Below are positions 1-6,088 of a stretch of DNA of 38,184 nucleotides, one piece after another; position 1 is the stretch's first letter; each line of letters begins with the position of its first letter. The position numbers and the translations under genes were made by a program. Source of the stretch: a virus; IMG/VR virus record IMGVR_UViG_3300013117_000152, positions 1 through 38,184 of that record. The stretch is one strand, 5' to 3'. A model generated the notes under the pieces. The model saw nothing but the letters and a program-made list of their open reading frames with translations, did no database searches and was not told the DNA's origin.

Positions 1-111
1 TGAAAAATTTTATATTTTTGATAGAATAATTATTTATATAACTGTGGGTTGTTTTTGGGGACATCTTTTTTTCCATCATATATTAAAAATTAACTAACTC
101 GGAGGGAGGGA

Positions 112-216
112 ATGATGGAGAAAGAATGTAAGCTTCAAAATTTAAGTGGAAATTTTGGTGCGGGGATAGGTATATTATTTATTCTTGTTGTAATTTTCTT
201 TGCAATTGTTATATAA
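112..216 (+). CDS. Small single-span membrane protein, 34 aa
   Basis: The ORF starts with tandem ATGs (112 and 115) behind a very strong purine-rich ribosome site (GGAGGGAGGG, 101-110). After about 14 polar residues it has one hydrophobic stretch (roughly residues 16-34) running to the C-terminus, so a single membrane segment is predicted. It is the first gene of the rightward early block. No family is recognised. The 13-base motif before it (92-104) recurs at 277-289 with one mismatch, next to the candidate RNA at 286-398. Confidence 0.55.
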   Translation: MMEKECKLQNLSGNFGAGIGILFILVVIFFAIVI

Positions 217-285
217 TCTACAATACAAGTAAAATATGGGTAGAAAAACTACCAAACGGATTTTATAGAAAAAAATAACCAACTC

Positions 286-398
286 GGAGCAGGGTGGCTT
301 TCACAGGAGAAGTCAGCGATAGGTAATAGGATAACAGATAATCGCCTTAGTGAAGTATCTGGCCGCAGGTAATACCCAAATCCTGCCCCTGCTCCACC
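286..398 (+). ncRNA. Candidate structured RNA, tRNA-like cloverleaf or riboswitch-like leader
   Basis: A perfect 9-bp closing helix (286-294 with 387-395) surrounds three further helices. They are 296-300/310-314 (one G-U), 316-320/341-345, and 365-369/382-386; the last directly abuts the closing helix, as a T-arm abuts an acceptor stem. This is the order of a tRNA cloverleaf, but the anticodon-like loop (20 nt) and T-like loop (12 nt) are far too long, and the 3' tail is ACCG rather than ACCA. CTCC at 392-395, part of the closing helix, could instead pair with GGAG of the ribosome site at 403-406 of the next gene, so a switch is possible. Competing helices exist (335-340 with 356-361). No known family was recognised. 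Confidence 0.45.
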
Positions 399-411
399 GA
401 AAGGAGAGAAG

Positions 412-645
412 ATGAAAAACTGGAAACAAGATTGTCCTAATTTCTCTTTCGAAGAATTAGTAGCAATGTATATTAATGATTGTATGCAATATCTTAAAGC
501 AAAACTTCAATTTAAAGAACCAGATTTAACAAAAGATGAATTTGAACAAACACAAAATCAAGAATTAATTTATTATGGTTTACGAGAACTTAAAGATTTG
601 TGTATGAGAATATCGGGGAAAGAACCTTTAAATTGGAAGGATTAA
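412..645 (+). CDS. Hypothetical early protein, 77 aa
   Basis: The start is well supported by AAAGGAGAG at 400-408. The product is charged, mostly helical, without motifs, signal peptide or membrane segment. It is the first gene after the structured RNA at 286-398, whose 3' strand lies only about 8 bases before the ribosome site, so its translation may depend on that RNA fold. No family recognised. Confidence 0.75.
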   Translation: MKNWKQDCPNFSFEELVAMYINDCMQYLKAKLQFKEPDLTKDEFEQTQNQELIYYGLRELKDLCMRISGKEPLNWKD

Positions 646-658
646 AGAAAGGACAATA

Positions 659-1033
659 ATGCAAGGGAAGAGGGAGATTGAGGAAATAGCAATTCAGTTA
701 CATACTTGGTATCTCATAGCAACAAGGGAACTTAATCCAGAAAATTATAATCCCAAAGCACAAAAACCATATTCCGAACTTAATGATGAACAAAAACAAA
801 TTGATAGATTAATTGCTAAGTGTGTTCTCTCCTGGCACAAGGCTGAGGTTAAGAGGGTGTTGGAGGAATTGAAGTTGAAGGAGTTAGTAAACCATAAGCC
901 GAAAGATAAAAATTGCAAAGTTTATTATATTACTTTTCGAGCATCGATGGAGCTACCAGAAGGGATTGCGAATATATGTAACCAGCGCATTGAAAATAAA
1001 ATAAAGGAGATAGCGAGGGAGGGAGAAAAATGA
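659..1033 (+). CDS. Hypothetical phage protein with RyR-like N-terminal motif, 124 aa
   Basis: The N-terminal 60 residues carry a Trp followed by a PYSELNDEQKQIDR segment. It resembles the closing motif of RyR-type domains, which are common in small phage proteins (usual form PY-x-x-L-x-x-x-x-K-x-x-D-R). This is a motif resemblance only, and the function is unknown. A ribosome site (AAAGGA) precedes ATG 659. The end overlaps the next gene by 4 bases, suggesting translational coupling. Confidence 0.7.
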   Translation: MQGKREIEEIAIQLHTWYLIATRELNPENYNPKAQKPYSELNDEQKQIDRLIAKCVLSWHKAEVKRVLEELKLKELVNHKPKDKNCKVYYITFRASMELPEGIANICNQRIENKIKEIAREGEK

Positions 1034-1323
1034 GTTATTTGCATTGTCATAGTTGCAACTGGTCGCAAGACGATTTTTGGAGTAAAGATGGTTATAATCC
1101 TTTTAGGCAAGATTTTATAGATTGGTATAAAGAATTATTATTTAAGAATACCACAAAAACAGATAGTGGAACTCTAGACACAAGAGAATTTATTGCTTGT
1201 GAATTAGAAAAAAAAGCAAAATTAATTAGAGATATGAATATTAAAACTTACAAAGAATGGGAATCTATAAAAGGAGATTGGATTTGTCCAAAATGTGCAA
1301 GTAAGAATTGGGATATAGATTAA
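1030..1323 (+). CDS. Small zinc-ribbon-like protein, 97 aa
   Basis: Two Cys pairs, CHSC near the N-terminus (residues 6-9) and CPKC near the C-terminus (about residues 87-90), fit one zinc-binding site. The middle is charged and helical. It overlaps the previous gene by ATGA and has a GAGGGAG ribosome site. No specific family is recognised; a nucleic-acid or protein adaptor role would be a guess. Confidence 0.7.
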   Translation: MSYLHCHSCNWSQDDFWSKDGYNPFRQDFIDWYKELLFKNTTKTDSGTLDTREFIACELEKKAKLIRDMNIKTYKEWESIKGDWICPKCASKNWDID

Positions 1324-1341
1324 ATTTCCTAGAGGGGTAAA

Positions 1342-1455
1342 ATGAAAAAGAATAAAATTAAACGATTGCAACATTTTTATACTGCTTTATCTCAACAATA
1401 TGCAGAAGCAGAATTAAAAGCTATGAAAAAAATAGAACTAAAGAAGATGAATTAA
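1342..1455 (+). CDS. Very small basic helical protein, 37 aa
   Basis: The ORF starts at ATG 1342 behind GAGGGG (1332-1337). The product is lysine-rich, strongly basic and probably a single amphipathic helix. It fills the gap between its neighbours on the same strand. No homolog is recognised. Confidence 0.5.
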   Translation: MKKNKIKRLQHFYTALSQQYAEAELKAMKKIELKKMN

Positions 1456-1478
1456 ATTTTATGTATGAGAGGGGAATG

Positions 1479-1820
1479 ATGAAAGATAAGCTAATAGAGG
1501 TTATATGGCAGTATGATGAATTTAATATGAATGAAAAAACAGTTGGACATCTTGCTGACAAAATCCTTGAGGTTGTGGAGAAGGAAGGATGGTCTAAAAT
1601 CACAAAACTAGAAATTGGGGATGATAGGTTTTATTTCACAACAGATGCCATCTATAAAAACGACAAAGAATATATACCAGATGGCTACATCAAAGCAGAT
1701 AGTATCAAGATATGTCCAGAGTGTAATGGTAACTCAAGTTGTTATCTTTGTAAGGTAAATGGAATTTGTCCTACTTGCAAAGGGAAAGGATGGGTAATAA
1801 ATGAAGGGATTATTTGGTAA
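1479..1820 (+). CDS. Protein with DnaJ-like zinc-finger CxxC repeats, 113 aa
   Basis: An N-terminal helical half is followed by four CxxC pairs in CPECNGN, CYLC and CPTCKGKGW contexts (last 40 residues). These match the CxxCxGxG knuckle style of the DnaJ central zinc domain, so zinc binding is likely. An ATG at 1461 would add six residues, but GAGAGGGG at 1467-1474 is better placed for the tandem ATGs at 1476 and 1479. The 3' end overlaps the next gene by 20 bases. Confidence 0.7.
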   Translation: MKDKLIEVIWQYDEFNMNEKTVGHLADKILEVVEKEGWSKITKLEIGDDRFYFTTDAIYKNDKEYIPDGYIKADSIKICPECNGNSSCYLCKVNGICPTCKGKGWVINEGIIW

Positions 1821-2055
1821 TGAAATCTCTGAAACAATACCAAGAAAACTCTCTGGTAAATATGAGATATGGAGAGCCAAGAACCAATATAAAAAGCAAG
1901 ACAAAAATAAATGTGCTACTTGTAAACATCACTTAAAAATGGAACACCATTGTAAAATATACCACAAATGCAGATTGCAAGGTTGTAGTAGGTCAGAAGC
2001 AAGTGATATACGAGTAAGTTATGGTTGTCTAAAGTGGGAAAGGATGGGTAAGTAA
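1801..2055 (+). CDS. Cys/His-rich small protein, 84 aa
   Basis: After a basic N-terminus there is CATC, a His cluster, three further Cys residues and a final YGCLKW motif. Seven or more Cys/His ligands suggest one or two zinc sites. The start lies within the previous gene, behind GGGAAAGGA. The stop is immediately followed by the next ATG. Family unknown. Confidence 0.7.
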   Translation: MKGLFGNEISETIPRKLSGKYEIWRAKNQYKKQDKNKCATCKHHLKMEHHCKIYHKCRLQGCSRSEASDIRVSYGCLKWERMGK

Positions 2056-2217
2056 ATGATAACAACATACGTTAGATGTAGAAGTCATTTGAAAGAGATA
2101 ACTGAACAACTCTACTTTGATGAAAGAAGATTGGGTATAAACCATAGTTCTATGATTCTTGAATGGTTATTAGAACAGTTTGGAACATATAAACCTGAAA
2201 CTTTAATATTAATCTAA
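2056..2217 (+). CDS. Hypothetical protein, 53 aa
   Basis: ATG 2056 directly follows the stop of the upstream gene and AGGATGGG lies within that gene's end, so coupled translation is plausible. The product is mixed charge, with an HSSMILEWLLEQFG helix in the C-terminal half. No family recognised. Confidence 0.55.
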   Translation: MITTYVRCRSHLKEITEQLYFDERRLGINHSSMILEWLLEQFGTYKPETLILI

Positions 2218-2265
2218 TTATCCTAAATACAAGGAGCGTAAAAAAGAAAGGGGCGATTAGGATTT

Positions 2266-2349
2266 ATGGTTTTAAAACTTATTTATATTATAATTTTAGT
2301 CTGTTTATATCTTATGTTCACTTGTTTATTAACAAATTCTGTTAATTAA
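2266..2349 (+). CDS. Possible membrane micropeptide, 27 aa
   Basis: A tiny ORF whose product is almost entirely one hydrophobic segment (residues 2-23). A purine-rich GAAAGGGG lies about 13 bases before the ATG, rather far for a ribosome site. Context (same strand, between coding ORFs) is the main support. Confidence 0.35.
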   Translation: MVLKLIYIIILVCLYLMFTCLLTNSVN

Positions 2350-2355
2350 GTAATG

Positions 2356-2484
2356 ATGGTTAAACGAAAGAATCTTTGTAAAACCTGTGTAGAAAGTTGC
2401 TATATGGATAAACCTATCAAAAAATGCAAGGATTATTGGGAACGTGGAAAAAGACGAAAAGGAAAAAAGATACGAGATACTTGA
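2356..2484 (+). CDS. Cys-rich basic micropeptide, 42 aa
   Basis: The product has CKTC, a further Cys in ESC and one in KKCKDYW, then a lysine/arginine-rich tail. This pattern recurs among the small zinc-knuckle proteins of this window. A second ATG lies directly upstream at 2353. No clear ribosome site is visible. Its 3' end overlaps the next ORF by 41 bases in another frame. Confidence 0.5.
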   Translation: MVKRKNLCKTCVESCYMDKPIKKCKDYWERGKRRKGKKIRDT

Positions 2485-2590
2485 TAAGCTCATAGATATA
2501 TTATCACACGGACAGGCAACAATAAAATGGGCAGATAGGATTATTGTTGAAATTGAGGAGATAGAAACAAAATCGAAGATAACTAAATAA
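2444..2590 (+). CDS. Hypothetical helical protein, GTG start, 48 aa
   Basis: The reading frame opens with GTG 2444 inside the previous ORF and yields an acidic, amphipathic helix-rich peptide with normal composition. The GTG start has only a weak GGGA element upstream, so initiation may be coupled to the overlapping ORF. Family unknown. Confidence 0.45.
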   Translation: MEKDEKEKRYEILDKLIDILSHGQATIKWADRIIVEIEEIETKSKITK

Positions 2591-2645
2591 CGCTGACTTA
2601 ATGAGGCATAGCTTATAAGGGGCTATCGCTGACAAAGAGAGGCAT
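2591..2645 (+). repeat. Two direct repeats flanking a small hairpin
   Basis: A 19-base unit of the form CGCTGAC-N5-GAGGCAT occurs at 2591-2609 and 2627-2645. Between them ATAGC and GCTAT (about 2608-2625) can form a 5-bp hairpin. The unit sits in the leader of the gene at 2668. CTATCGCTGAC at 2623-2633 is exactly complementary to 312-322 in the candidate RNA at 286-398. Confidence 0.4.
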
Positions 2646-2667
2646 TTTCAAACTGAAAGGGGAGAGG

Positions 2668-2931
2668 ATGTCTCTTACTATTTGTGAAAGGTGTAGGAAA
2701 AAAGAGTGTTTAGATATACAAAGACCCTGTAAAAGATTAGAGGAGTTATTAAGAAGGCGAGGGATATATTCAGCTAATTATATTAGACCAAAGAGATCAA
2801 CACAACAAGCAAGAGAGGATAATTTAGGTCAATGGAGAGAGATAAACGTAAAGAACATTGATGAGGTGGCTGTTAACAGGGCTTATGAGCTTAAATATGG
2901 AAAGCTGAAAAAGAAGGGGCGAGAGGATTAG
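2668..2931 (+). CDS. Hypothetical Cys-containing basic protein, 87 aa
   Basis: The N-terminus has CERC, KEC and a later Cys within the first 21 residues, a possible zinc site, followed by a basic KRLEELLRRRGIYSANYIRP segment. The rest is charged. A strong AAAGGGGAGAGG ribosome site precedes ATG 2668. It is the last gene of the early rightward block and meets the leftward nuclease gene tail to tail (4-base overlap). A regulator or nucleic-acid binder is possible but unproven. Confidence 0.7.
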   Translation: MSLTICERCRKKECLDIQRPCKRLEELLRRRGIYSANYIRPKRSTQQAREDNLGQWREINVKNIDEVAVNRAYELKYGKLKKKGRED

Positions 2932-3254
2932 TAGGGTTGGCAGTTACATTCATCAATAAGGAGTTTATTGACTAATTTATTGTCAATCCACACATACGCC
3001 AAAGTCCTGCCATATTTACCATAGCGATATTTACCATAAGTTAGTTTTATTCGTTTGCCTTTAAGTAATTTAGTTGTGTAGTTTTTGGCAATTAGCCCTT
3101 CTTTTGAGGGCAATTCAGGACAATTCACTTCAAGCAGTCTTATTCTTTCGTTATTATGCAGAATGAGAGTATCTCCGTCAATTACTCTTTTAACTTTATA
3201 GGTAGAGGAACATCCTATAAACAGGATAGTTAAGAGGATCAGAATTTTACGCAT
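2928..3254 (-). CDS. Thermonuclease-family (SNase-like) lipoprotein, 108 aa
   Basis: Residues 1-15 form a lipoprotein signal peptide with lipobox F-I-G-C15, so an exported, lipid-anchored protein is predicted. The rest matches the staphylococcal nuclease fold: DGDT (26-29), IRLLEVNCPE with Arg39 and Glu47 in the positions of catalytic Arg35/Glu43, and YGRTLAY with Arg83 for Arg87. The position of the calcium ligand Asp40 is Asn44 here. At 108 aa it lacks most of the C-terminal helix region of the usual ~150-aa enzyme. It is the last gene of the leftward operon. An envelope-located nuclease that degrades incoming or free DNA is a reasonable inference. Confidence 0.85.
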   Translation of the reverse strand: MRKILILLTILFIGCSSTYKVKRVIDGDTLILHNNERIRLLEVNCPELPSKEGLIAKNYTTKLLKGKRIKLTYGKYRYGKYGRTLAYVWIDNKLVNKLLIDECNCQPY

Positions 3255-3271
3255 AGGTCAATTATATCCCT

Positions 3272-3421
3272 TTAGCTTAAAATAGCAAGTAATATCACTA
3301 TTAAGCAAAATACACCGCACCAAAGGATGATAAAGGCAGATTGCCTCTGTTGGCGGAATAAGTGTTTTTCATAGTGATACCCTGTTTTTAATAGTAGTTT
3401 ATAGTCTTGATTTAGTTTCAT
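3272..3421 (-). CDS. Small protein with C-terminal membrane segment, 49 aa
   Basis: About 28 polar, basic residues are followed by a hydrophobic span (residues 29-48) ending at the C-terminus, which predicts a tail-anchored or single-span membrane protein. Its ATG overlaps the stop of the upstream gene by one base (TAATG), typical of translational coupling. No family recognised. Confidence 0.6.
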   Translation of the reverse strand: MKLNQDYKLLLKTGYHYEKHLFRQQRQSAFIILWCGVFCLIVILLAILS

Positions 3422-3576
3422 TATTCTATCCTGTGATCGTTTAATTCCCTTGTTAAATTTCTTTCTACTTTTTCAAGCTCTCTTTCTGTTTCTTCTCTGT
3501 ATTCTCCAAAATCTGTCCTATTCCATTCTTGAATTAGGTGATTGCGTTGGTCGATTAAGTCGGTTAGGCTGCACAT
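3421..3576 (-). CDS. Small charged coiled-coil-like protein, 51 aa
   Basis: Start ATG 3576 has a near-perfect ribosome site (AAGGAGGT) and directly abuts the stop of the DUF2958 gene. The product is highly charged (Glu/Arg) and predicted to be one long helix, possibly a coiled coil. Middle gene of the leftward operon. Function unknown. Confidence 0.65.
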   Translation of the reverse strand: MCSLTDLIDQRNHLIQEWNRTDFGEYREETERELEKVERNLTRELNDHRIE

Positions 3577-4083
3577 TTAGCACCTCCTTTCCGCTACCTT
3601 GATTTTGTCAACCTCAGAAGCTTTGCAGGGAGTAAAATGCAAATCCCTGTCAACCTCAAGAAACCTTACCTTAAGCTCATCCAATTCCTTAAGACTGAAG
3701 TATCCCCATTCTGCCATATCGTAATCGTTGTTAAGTATTGCAAATCCAAAAAACAACTGCTGTTCCGGATCATACTCCGTTGCATACCAGTCACAACCAC
3801 CAATAAAGAAGTGTATATGAATTATCTTATTCTCCAAAGGCACTTCTTCTGTTGAATAGAAGGCCGGTAGCTTTGCCAGCTCTTCATTGCTTGGTTTATT
3901 CCACATTATTACCATCTCCTTTCTCATTTTATGTATCTCACCTAAAATAAACTTTTCATGCTCATCCATTAACTCCTGCAATTCTTTAACAGTCATGTCC
4001 TCATCTAAAGGCTCAAAGAAATAAACCCTCTCCCCTTCGGTCTCAAAATACTTTTTGGTCACCTTTGTAATTTTCATTTTCAT
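3577..4083 (-). CDS. DUF2958-domain protein, 168 aa
   Basis: The C-terminal half carries the DUF2958 signature: DWYATEYDPE, LFFGFA, E-x-GYFSL-x-EL, then DRDLHFTP. The N-terminal ~80 residues are charged and helical. DUF2958 proteins occur in phages and mobile elements and their biochemical role is not settled. It starts at ATG 4083 behind AGGAAGGAAG. The 154 bases between it and the upstream RHH gene hold no ORF I can support and probably act as an untranslated spacer within the operon. Confidence 0.75.
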   Translation of the reverse strand: MKMKITKVTKKYFETEGERVYFFEPLDEDMTVKELQELMDEHEKFILGEIHKMRKEMVIMWNKPSNEELAKLPAFYSTEEVPLENKIIHIHFFIGGCDWYATEYDPEQQLFFGFAILNNDYDMAEWGYFSLKELDELKVRFLEVDRDLHFTPCKASEVDKIKVAERRC

Positions 4084-4237
4084 ATTCTTCCTTCCTGCAT
4101 AACCGCATTTAAACCTTTGGCTTTTTAACGAGTTTTCTCAATCCGTCTAACTCTTGGATTCTCGGTTTCTGGTCTTATCAAAGAGCTATTAAATTTTTAA
4201 TCTATTCCGTTTTTCCGTCAACATAGTTAAAAAAAAT

Positions 4238-4381
4238 CTAATCATCTTTTTTTTCATTCTGTAAACCTTTTAAAATATACTTTTCTGCAAGATCACCAAA
4301 GCTAATATCTTTTTTGATAGCCATAATTTTAAGCTCTTTGGCAATTTTCTCATCAATATATATTGTTTGTTTAATCTTCAT
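4238..4381 (-). CDS. Ribbon-helix-helix (CopG/Arc-type) regulator, 47 aa
   Basis: The short protein has the RHH layout: an N-terminal beta strand KIKQTIYID, helix 1 (EKIAKELKIMAIKK), a turn (DISF) and helix 2 (GDLAEKYILKGL). RHH proteins bind DNA operators as dimers through the strand and often autorepress. It is the first gene of the leftward operon. A consensus promoter lies directly upstream with a near-palindrome between its -35 and -10 boxes, a natural operator. The predicted transcription start coincides with the start codon. Confidence 0.75.
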   Translation of the reverse strand: MKIKQTIYIDEKIAKELKIMAIKKDISFGDLAEKYILKGLQNEKKDD

Positions 4382-4387
4382 AATTCA

Positions 4388-4416
4388 AGATTAACATAAT
4401 TAAGTTATTCTGTCAA
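4388..4416 (-). promoter_or_regulatory. Leftward sigma70-type promoter with operator-like palindrome
   Basis: On the minus strand TTGACA (4411-4416) and TAATCT (4388-4393) are spaced by 17 bases. The spacer holds TAACTTAATTATGTTA, an inverted repeat with only the two inner A/T positions mismatched, suitable for the RHH protein encoded just downstream. Only six bases separate the -10 box from ATG 4381, so the mRNA should be leaderless. Confidence 0.65.
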
Positions 4417-4699
4417 GTGTTTTTAATAAAAAATCTTATCTTTGTAAAAACATCTAAAATCAGCAAAAACTCTCCTCGCTGACAATGTTCTAAAAATTCC
4501 CATTAATTAAAAATATTTTTTTTAATCAATTTTTAAAACCTATCAACAACAATAAAATCAACATTTTGCGTATATAAATGAGGGGTATAAATTCCCAAAG
4601 CATACGTTATTGGTATAGATCGAGCTTCAATCCGCAAAACCTCTATTAATGTTAACACCGCCATTATAAAGGTAATTATAAATATAATCATAATTATAA
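4417..4699. other. AT-rich intergenic region between divergent genes
   Basis: This region separates the leftward RHH operon from the rightward packaging genes. It contains long A and T runs and, near its right end, the first copy of a 17-base repeat. I find no convincing rightward promoter or tRNA. A leftward 60-aa ORF (4533-4715) is the only coding candidate. It could hold a replication or packaging recognition site, but the sequence alone does not show that. Confidence 0.4.
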
Positions 4700-4715
4700 A
4701 TGAAATTAAAATCAA
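4533..4715 (-). CDS. Possible small membrane protein, 60 aa (weak)
   Basis: The ORF has a hydrophobic N-terminal half (about residues 1-26) and a polar C-terminal half of normal composition. It has no visible ribosome site, and its start overlaps the 53-aa ORF on the other strand by 16 bases. The AT-rich hydrophobic part could be fortuitous. Included because the C-terminal half looks protein-like. Confidence 0.25.
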   Translation of the reverse strand: MILISFIIMIIFIITFIMAVLTLIEVLRIEARSIPITYALGIYTPHLYTQNVDFIVVDRF

Positions 4716-4873
4716 TTATAAAAAGAATTAATATTAAAAATAATGATACAGATAGTTATTTAACAATATTATTTGAGATAGATTTAAATAATATTGATTT
4801 AAATACCATATTTAATCTTAAACATAAATCTATATTAATGGAATTAAAAGAAGATATATAAAGGTAATTATAA
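4665..4873 (+). repeat. 17-base direct repeat pair in leaders of two successive genes
   Basis: TATAAAGGTAATTATAA occurs exactly at 4665-4681 and 4857-4873, 192 bases apart. Each copy lies shortly before a start codon (ATG 4700 and ATG 4886), and the second overlaps the stop of the first gene. AAGG in the repeat is too far from the ATGs for a normal ribosome site, so it may be a protein-binding site or a relic of leader duplication. Confidence 0.5.
4700..4861 (+). CDS. Hypothetical protein, 53 aa, in AT-rich island
   Basis: The ORF encodes a basic N-terminus and a C-terminal half with alternating hydrophobic residues (YLTILFEIDL ... SILMELKEDI) that looks like beta hairpins. It precedes the terminase small-subunit gene and shares its leader repeat. 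Codons are almost exclusively AT-ending. No ribosome site at normal spacing and no family recognised. Confidence 0.5.
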   Translation: MKLKSIIKRINIKNNDTDSYLTILFEIDLNNIDLNTIFNLKHKSILMELKEDI

Positions 4874-4885
4874 TTATAAATATAT

Positions 4886-5503
4886 ATGAATAATAAATTA
4901 AATACAAATAAAGATAATAATATAAATATAGATAGTAATAATAGTATTACTAATAAATCTAATAATAATACTAATAATAATATTAATAAAGATAATAAAT
5001 CTATTAATAATACTAATAAAAATATTAATAGAGATAATAAATTAACTAATAATACTAATACTATATTAGATTTTAAATTAAATAAAAAACAATTATCATT
5101 ACTAAATGTATTAAGTGATCCTGAATATGTGAATAAGATTAATAAGGAGAAAGCGAAATTAGCGGGAATCTCGGAGAAAACTTTTTACTCTTACTTACGT
5201 AATCCGAATTTTGTTAAGGCGTTACACATACGGGGACTTAGTGAAAGCTTGGCTTGTAGTTTGCCTGTAATTAAGCGTATGAGGAGAGATGCTTTATCGG
5301 GGAAATTTATGCAACAAAAGACAATGCTCGAAATGTCAGGGCATTACACTCAACAACCTCTCATCCAACAAGTTATACAAATAAATCAAGACCAACAACC
5401 AAGTGAAGAAGTGGATCAACAAATAATGAAAAAGATAATTGACATTGTTCCGACAGAGGATTTATCCACAGAGTTATCCCCAGAAAATAGTAAAGAGAAG
5501 TAA
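4886..5503 (+). CDS. terS: Terminase small subunit-like protein with poly-Asn N-terminal tail, 205 aa
   Basis: Residues ~63-110 hold a helix-turn-helix of the small-terminase type: LNKKQLSLLNVLSDPEY, KAKLAGISEKTFYSYLRNPNFVKAL. This DNA-recognition fold starts packaging of phage genomes with the large subunit. The first ~58 residues are low-complexity Asn/Lys/Ile/Thr, with no alternative start inside them, so the tail seems genuine and disordered. The C-terminus is Gln-rich, then acidic. The large-subunit gene is about 0.9 kb downstream, after several small ORFs. The coding DNA of the tail is about 9% G+C (22 of 240 bases, 4861-5100, hand count). Confidence 0.75.
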   Translation: MNNKLNTNKDNNINIDSNNSITNKSNNNTNNNINKDNKSINNTNKNINRDNKLTNNTNTILDFKLNKKQLSLLNVLSDPEYVNKINKEKAKLAGISEKTFYSYLRNPNFVKALHIRGLSESLACSLPVIKRMRRDALSGKFMQQKTMLEMSGHYTQQPLIQQVIQINQDQQPSEEVDQQIMKKIIDIVPTEDLSTELSPENSKEK

Positions 5504-5556
5504 ATAGAAGTAAACGTAAGGAAGTCATAGTTAACATAATATCAATTATATGACCT

Positions 5557-5673
5557 ATGAGTAAGCTATGGATCGCAATAAAGATTGAGTTTAAATTACT
5601 TTTTTTAGCTTGGAAAAAGTATTTTGTTGATATTTTGAGGGGCTGGGGATGGGGGCAGAGGCGTGATACATAA
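5557..5673 (+). CDS. Possible small basic Trp-rich peptide, 38 aa
   Basis: An ATG-initiated ORF with a hydrophobic/aromatic core (WIAIKIEFKLLFLAWKKYF) and a basic end. There is no ribosome site and no recognised family, so it is listed mainly because the interval has no better gene. Confidence 0.25.
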   Translation: MSKLWIAIKIEFKLLFLAWKKYFVDILRGWGWGQRRDT

Positions 5674-5726
5674 TATAATAATACTTATGCTCAAACAATA
5701 ATTGTATTTGGCAGGAGAAAAAAACA

Positions 5727-5897
5727 ATGCAAATCGACTTCTGTAAATACTGTAATAAAAATAGGGTTGGTTGTGAACTAACCAGATTGATGTATGGGTC
5801 TTATATGATTTGTCTGTCCTGCAAAAAAGAATTAGCTTGGACTACCGCTTGTTTAAAAGCTGGCACAAACAAACTAGTCGCAGACACCCCCATTTAA
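5727..5897 (+). CDS. Small zinc-finger-like protein, 56 aa
   Basis: Two CxxC knuckles, CKYC (residues 6-9) and CLSC (29-32), with a further Cys at 16, fit a single zinc ribbon. GCAGGAG (5711-5717) provides a ribosome site 9 bases before the ATG. After it, 5898-6088 holds nothing I can call beyond a 25-codon ORF without a ribosome site. Confidence 0.6.
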   Translation: MQIDFCKYCNKNRVGCELTRLMYGSYMICLSCKKELAWTTACLKAGTNKLVADTPI

Positions 5898-6088
5898 TAC
5901 ACAAAAGTCTCAAAAATCTCAGTCAAGGTAATTTCTTGATACCAAAACGAAAAAAATGGCACTACAATACCCTTTAATCGCACAGAATGGGGTCATATTT
6001 CAAAGATGCTATAAAAAACAAGCAAGGATATGATTATGGGATGCTGAACTAAAAATCGTGTCTTAGAATCGAAATATGGGGCAAAAGT

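Noticed and set aside
365-395. TPP riboswitch resemblance (GGTAATACC word)
   Set aside because: The conserved CUGAGA and the other required TPP-box segments are missing and the overall fold does not match.
286-398. Canonical tRNA gene
   Set aside because: The stems are in cloverleaf order but the anticodon and T loops are far too long, TTC-type T-loop bases are absent and the end is ACCG.
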